NCBI GenBank assembly: GCA_029880065.1
Contig: JAOUPD010000041.1
Location: 1-9,008 of the forward strand
DNA length: 9,008 bases
Source of the DNA: Hadesarchaea archaeon
GTDB taxonomy: Archaea > Hadarchaeota > Hadarchaeia > Hadarchaeales > Hadarchaeaceae
Direction of reading: 5' to 3'
Shown: positions 5,645 through 9,008 of the stretch, piece by piece
Layout: each line of letters opens with the position of its first letter
Numbering within the stretch: position 1 is the first letter of the stretch
Notes under the pieces: model-generated
The model's input: only the letters and a program-made list of their open reading frames with translations
Told to the model about the DNA's origin: nothing
Database searches by the model: none
Made by a program: the position numbers and the translations under genes

Positions 5645-7825
5645 GTGCGGGTGGAAGTCGAGGAACTCTGCAAGAAATATGGGCTGCCTGAACAAATCGC
5701 GAGCGTGCTTGAAAAATCGGGCATAACCACTCTTTACCCTCCACAGTTGGACGCGATAAAAAAAGGTGCCCTTGATGGGAAAAATCTCGTGCTGGCGATC
5801 CCGACCGCGAGCGGCAAGACGCTCGTCGCCGAGTTCTGCATGGTCAAGTCCGTGCTCGGGCAAGGGGGCAAATGCCTCTACATCGTCCCGCTTCGAGCGC
5901 TGGCGAGTGAGAAGTACGAGGAGTTTAGGGAAAAGTATGGGCCCCTCGGCGTGAAAGTCGGGATCAGCACGGGCGATTTCGATGTTGTCGACCCTAGGCT
6001 CGCTCACTACGACATCCTCATCGCGACCTCCGAGAAAGTCGACTCCCTGCTCCGCCACCGCGCAAAATGGCTCGCCGATGTTATCTCGGTTGTGGTGCTC
6101 GACGAAATTCATTTAATCGATGACCCGGGACGTGGCCCTACGCTCGAAGTTTTGACGGCTAGGCTCCGACAGGTTAACCCTGAGCTCCAAACACTAGCGC
6201 TCAGCGCTACCGTGAAAAACGCAGAAGAGGTAGCTGAATGGCTAGGGGCGGGGCTCGTCAAAAGCGAATGGCGCCCCGTTCCCCTGAAGAAAGGCGTGTA
6301 CTACCACGAAAAGATAAAGTTCGACGATGGGAGCAAGCGGGCGGTGAAAGTTGAAATCAAAGACGAACTCGCGGCGCTTGCCATTGATACCGTCCAGGAA
6401 GGGGGACAGACACTGGTCTTCGTTAGTACGCGCCGTTCCGCACAAGCAGCCGCCACGCTCCTAGCGAGACATACTAAGGGAACTCTTTCACCTACAGAGC
6501 TCGAGCAGCTGACCGCCGTGGCAAAAACTATTGAAAAAGCACTTGGAGAATCCACTCGAACTTGCCGTCAGCTGGCCGACTGCGTTCGCCAAGGTGCGGC
6601 GTTTCACCACGCTGGGTTGCACCACGCCCAGCGAAAGGCCGTGGAGGACGCGTTCAGAAGAAATCTAATAAAAGTAGTATGTGCGACTCCGACGTTGGCC
6701 GCGGGCATTAACTTACCTTCGCGCAGGACGATCATCCGCGACTACCGTCGCTACGTTGAACCCTACGGGCTCCAGCTCATCCCAGTTTTAGAGTTCCATC
6801 AAATGTGCGGTCGCGCTGGAAGACCTCAATACGACAAGTACGGTGAAGCGGTTGTGATTGCGAAAGGGAGAGGCGAAGTCGAGGCGCTTTTCGAGGAGTT
6901 CATACGGGCCGAGCCTGAACGAATAACCTCGAAGCTCGCTGCCGAACCTGCGCTCCGAACCCACGTGCTCGCCTCAATCGCAGCGGGCTACGTAAACGAT
7001 GCAGATGGACTGCTGGATTTCATGAAACAAACTTTCTTCGCCTACCAGTATGGGACGGGCGAAGTGGCGAGAATCATCGAGCGCGTGCTGGATTTCCTCG
7101 AGCGGGAAGAGATGATCCGCAAGCAGGAAAAGCTGTTACTCGCAACCCCTTTCGGCGAGCACGTCTCTCGCCTCTACATTGACCCGATGTCAGCGGTCAT
7201 CCTCCGAGACGGGATCAAAGGCATCGCCGCCAAGGAGCCTACCGCCATCGGCCTGCTCCACCTCGTGTGCGATACACCCGACATGGGGCGACTCTACCTG
7301 AGGCGACACGACTACCCCGAACTCGATCTGTTCCTCAAAGAGCATGCCGATGAATTCTTGACGCCTATACCCGATCAAGAATACGAACCCGCCAAATACG
7401 AATTCTTCCTAGCTGAGGTGAAGACAGCGCGGATGTTGCAGGCTTGGCTCGAGGAGACGCGCGAGGATGACATCCACGAGCAGTTCGGTGTGGGGGCCGG
7501 CGACATTCGGAGAAACGTGAGCACGGCTGAGTGGCTCCTCTACGCTGCCCACGAGCTCGCCAAGCTGTTCAAAGCCAAGCCAGCGCTAAGGCCCCTCCGA
7601 AAGCTGCGTGAGCGTGTACGCTACGGGGTCAAGGAGGAGCTGCTGGAGCTGGTGCAACTTCGGGGTGTGGGACGCGTGCGGGCGCGGAGCCTCTTCAGGG
7701 CGGGTTATCGGAAGCTTGCAGACATCAAACGGGAAACTGAACAAGAACTCGCAAAGGTGCCTTACGTTGGTGTTGAAATTGCACGGAGCATCAAGCGGCA
7801 GATCGAAGAAGATGCAGTTGTTTAA
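5645..7825 (+). CDS. hel308: Hel308 (Hjm) Ski2-like DNA helicase
   Basis: Hel308 is a 3'-5' superfamily 2 DNA helicase acting at stalled replication forks and recombination intermediates. The 726-residue protein has the whole family layout: Q-motif region around YPPQLDAI (31-38), motif I AIPTASGKT (51-59), motif II DEIH (153-156), motif III SAT (187-189), the second RecA domain with TLVFVSTRR (256-264), ATPTLAAGINLP (347-358) and motif VI QMCGRAGRP (386-394). A winged helix follows (about 405-500), then the ratchet domain (about 505-640) with WLLYAAHELAKL, and a C-terminal helix-hairpin-helix domain (about 665-722) with GVGRVRARSLF, the region that couples ATPase to DNA binding. The start is GTG at 5645; a GTG two codons later is possible, and neither has a clear Shine-Dalgarno sequence. 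It stands alone on its strand and ends at the two-way terminator near 8021. Confidence 0.96.
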   Translation: MRVEVEELCKKYGLPEQIASVLEKSGITTLYPPQLDAIKKGALDGKNLVLAIPTASGKTLVAEFCMVKSVLGQGGKCLYIVPLRALASEKYEEFREKYGPLGVKVGISTGDFDVVDPRLAHYDILIATSEKVDSLLRHRAKWLADVISVVVLDEIHLIDDPGRGPTLEVLTARLRQVNPELQTLALSATVKNAEEVAEWLGAGLVKSEWRPVPLKKGVYYHEKIKFDDGSKRAVKVEIKDELAALAIDTVQEGGQTLVFVSTRRSAQAAATLLARHTKGTLSPTELEQLTAVAKTIEKALGESTRTCRQLADCVRQGAAFHHAGLHHAQRKAVEDAFRRNLIKVVCATPTLAAGINLPSRRTIIRDYRRYVEPYGLQLIPVLEFHQMCGRAGRPQYDKYGEAVVIAKGRGEVEALFEEFIRAEPERITSKLAAEPALRTHVLASIAAGYVNDADGLLDFMKQTFFAYQYGTGEVARIIERVLDFLEREEMIRKQEKLLLATPFGEHVSRLYIDPMSAVILRDGIKGIAAKEPTAIGLLHLVCDTPDMGRLYLRRHDYPELDLFLKEHADEFLTPIPDQEYEPAKYEFFLAEVKTARMLQAWLEETREDDIHEQFGVGAGDIRRNVSTAEWLLYAAHELAKLFKAKPALRPLRKLRERVRYGVKEELLELVQLRGVGRVRARSLFRAGYRKLADIKRETEQELAKVPYVGVEIARSIKRQIEEDAVV

Positions 7826-8020
7826 ATTGATTCAGCCCATATGATGGAGGGACGGCACCCCACATTCTACATCTATAGTTCTTGTTTAACAGCTAGTCAC
7901 CGCTTCGCTATTCAATTCTCACTTTCGGCTCCTCCGCAACAAAGAGTTTCAAAGAAAAGAATTCCACCAATCAGGATAAAAAAGCATCTACGAATTGTCA
8001 AACTTAAAAAAAGAAAAGAT

Positions 8021-8051
8021 AATGGGGGCGGGTTTGCGTTTTGCCCCCATT
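8021..8051. terminator. Hairpin with T-tracts on both sides, two-way terminator
   Basis: AATGGGGGC (8021-8029) pairs perfectly with GCCCCCATT (8043-8051) around a 13-base loop. After it on the plus strand comes TGTCCTGTTTTT, ending transcripts from hel308. On the minus strand comes TTATCTTTTCTTTTTTTAAG (8019-8000), a longer U-rich tail for the surface-protein gene. The two genes converge here, which is where a shared terminator is expected. Archaea mostly terminate on U-tracts, so the tails may matter more than the stem. In the spacer 7826-8020 before it I see no gene, tRNA or other element. Confidence 0.75.
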
Positions 8052-8068
8052 GTCCTGTTTTTATGCCG

Positions 8069-9008
8069 CTATGGTACCGTTATACTATCTTGCGTCTCAA
8101 CGTTTGCTTCGGGGTCGTATGTCCATTCGTCCTTGGTGACATTGTCTATCACGAAAGTGAACGTTGTCCCACTCGGGGCGTTCTTTATTGAGTCAGATTG
8201 TAAACTATATTTGTCTACTACACCATTGGCATCCGTTATTCCAGAATCGGAATCGGAGGTTGCATTCTCCCAGTGACCATACACCGTGGCATCCCCAACT
8301 GGATTGTCCTCGGCATCGACGATTTTCACCTCTGCCAGAGCATTTGTGTTTACACCGAGTTTTGCAAGAAACATAGTGATGTAGTGGACGTGCATAACCG
8401 TTGCTCCTGCTTCTAGTGTTGTGAAGCTGTACTCAGAACTTTCGGAAGAGTTGTTGCTCGGGTCTGTGCTCTTGACGACGTAATAGTAAGTCGTGTTCTC
8501 CGTCAGGTCGGTGAGTCCGATGCTGTGCGACGTTACGTAAGCTGAGTCGTATTTGTTATCCGTGTAGTTCCCTGGTGACGTGCCATACTTGACCAAGCTG
8601 TCCGCGATTTCATCCGTGTCCCAAGTGATGGTCGCTGAATTTTTAGTTACGTTTGAGGAGGCGACGTTCTCTATGGTGGGTGGTGTTGTATCCGGTGCCG
8701 CGGTGGTGAATGTGTAATACGATCCGTTATTGTCATCAACTGCTGTGTTTGAGCTCGGGTCCGTAGATTGCACTTCATAATAATACGTTGTAGATGCGGA
8801 AAGATCCGTGAGTATTATGGAGTGTGCTGTGACCATCGTCGCATCAGATTCCGTGAGCCCCGGAGGCGTGGTGGTTCCGTATTTGACCACGCTATCGCTG
8901 AGTTCATCCGTGTCCCAAGTGATGGTCGCTGAATCGTACGTTATGTTTGAGGAGGCGACATTCTCTATGACGGGTGGCGTTGTATCCGGTCCCGTGGTGG
9001 TGAATGTG
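8069..9008 (-). CDS. Secreted or cell-surface protein with fibronectin type III-like repeats, N-terminus outside window
   Basis: The frame stays open from the right edge to TAG at 8071-8069, giving the last 312 residues. The GTG at 8890 lies inside a repeat and is not a start. Two fibronectin type III-like modules are visible (about residues 8-102 and 106-197), each with TPP..ENVASSN, SATITWDTDE, VKYGT, HSI.LTDL, TTYYY and STDPS. The last 110 residues, from MHVHY, form a different Ig-like domain with VKIVDAEDNPVGDATVYGHW and a GTTFTFVIDNVT strand. This domain resembles the C-terminal repeat of many secreted bacterial and archaeal proteins. There is no cysteine and no C-terminal membrane anchor. 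Nine N-X-S/T sequons suggest heavy N-glycosylation outside the cell. The missing N-terminus may carry a signal peptide and a catalytic or binding domain. The likely role is adhesion, surface structure or an extracellular enzyme, which I cannot decide. Confidence 0.9.
   Translation of the reverse strand, partial: TFTTTGPDTTPPVIENVASSNITYDSATITWDTDELSDSVVKYGTTTPPGLTESDATMVTAHSIILTDLSASTTYYYEVQSTDPSSNTAVDDNNGSYYTFTTAAPDTTPPTIENVASSNVTKNSATITWDTDEIADSLVKYGTSPGNYTDNKYDSAYVTSHSIGLTDLTENTTYYYVVKSTDPSNNSSESSEYSFTTLEAGATVMHVHYITMFLAKLGVNTNALAEVKIVDAEDNPVGDATVYGHWENATSDSDSGITDANGVVDKYSLQSDSIKNAPSGTTFTFVIDNVTKDEWTYDPEANVETQDSITVP
8587..9008 (-). repeat. Near-identical 128-base blocks, 294 bases apart, in the surface-protein gene
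   Basis: Positions 8587-8714 and 8881-9008 align without gaps at a period of 294 bases (98 codons), with about 18 differences by hand count (about 86% identity). They encode the start of each fibronectin-like module and the linker before it. The rest of each module is much less similar in DNA, so similarity is patchy within the repeat unit. The right-hand copy is cut by the window edge and the array probably continues. Confidence 0.85.

Noticed and set aside
5612..6112. Minus-strand open frame of 166 codons
   Set aside because: It is antisense to the start of hel308, where motif I and DEIH are encoded on the plus strand, and shows no family features.
7841..8191. Plus-strand open frame of 116 codons after hel308, with a Lys-rich middle
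   Set aside because: It runs through the terminator hairpin and then antisense through the well-supported surface-protein gene; the Lys-rich part comes from the A-tracts of the opposite-strand terminator tail.
1..9008. CRISPR array, insertion sequence or integration site
   Set aside because: No short regularly spaced repeats, transposase or integrase, terminal repeats, or tRNA-end duplications were seen; the only sizeable repeat is within the fibronectin-like modules.

Overview
The window is a stretch of ordinary chromosome from an archaeon, most likely an uncultivated lineage. The archaeal call rests on four things: gatD, which is found in Archaea; a Hel308-type Ski2 helicase; an archaeal-type Elp3; and short or absent leaders with TATA-like boxes about 27 bases before start codons. 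I cannot name the phylum. Nothing seen points to a plasmid, virus, defence island or CRISPR array.

Layout. Positions 1-172 hold the edge of a possible unknown minus-strand gene and a possible 34-codon plus-strand ORF. gatD (173-1522, minus) encodes the asparaginase-like subunit of the Glu-tRNA(Gln) amidotransferase. A 230-base spacer follows, with coding-like plus-strand sequence and a short inverted repeat. pckA (1753-3387, minus) is an ATP-type phosphoenolpyruvate carboxykinase. It diverges from an Lrp/AsnC-type regulator (3458-3928, plus). The 70-base spacer between them carries a TATA-like palindrome and a perfect 15-base operator-like palindrome. elp3 (3999-5597, minus) diverges from hel308 (5645-7825, plus) across only 47 bases. 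A 195-base spacer with no gene and a strong two-way hairpin terminator separate hel308 from the 3' end of a surface-protein gene (8069-9008, minus, cut by the window edge). That protein has fibronectin type III-like repeats.

How the genes fit together. Most are unlinked housekeeping functions: tRNA charging (GatD), wobble-uridine modification (Elp3), repair of stalled replication forks (Hel308), gluconeogenic or anaplerotic carbon flow (PckA), and a cell-surface protein. The one clear regulatory unit is the Lrp-like gene facing pckA, where the layout suggests autoregulation and possible control of PEP/oxaloacetate flux by an amino-acid-type signal. I found no convincing new multi-gene system. 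The most useful leads are the pckA/Lrp control region, the divergent N-terminus of PckA, the two small unexplained ORFs, and the recently duplicated or gene-converted block in the surface-protein gene.
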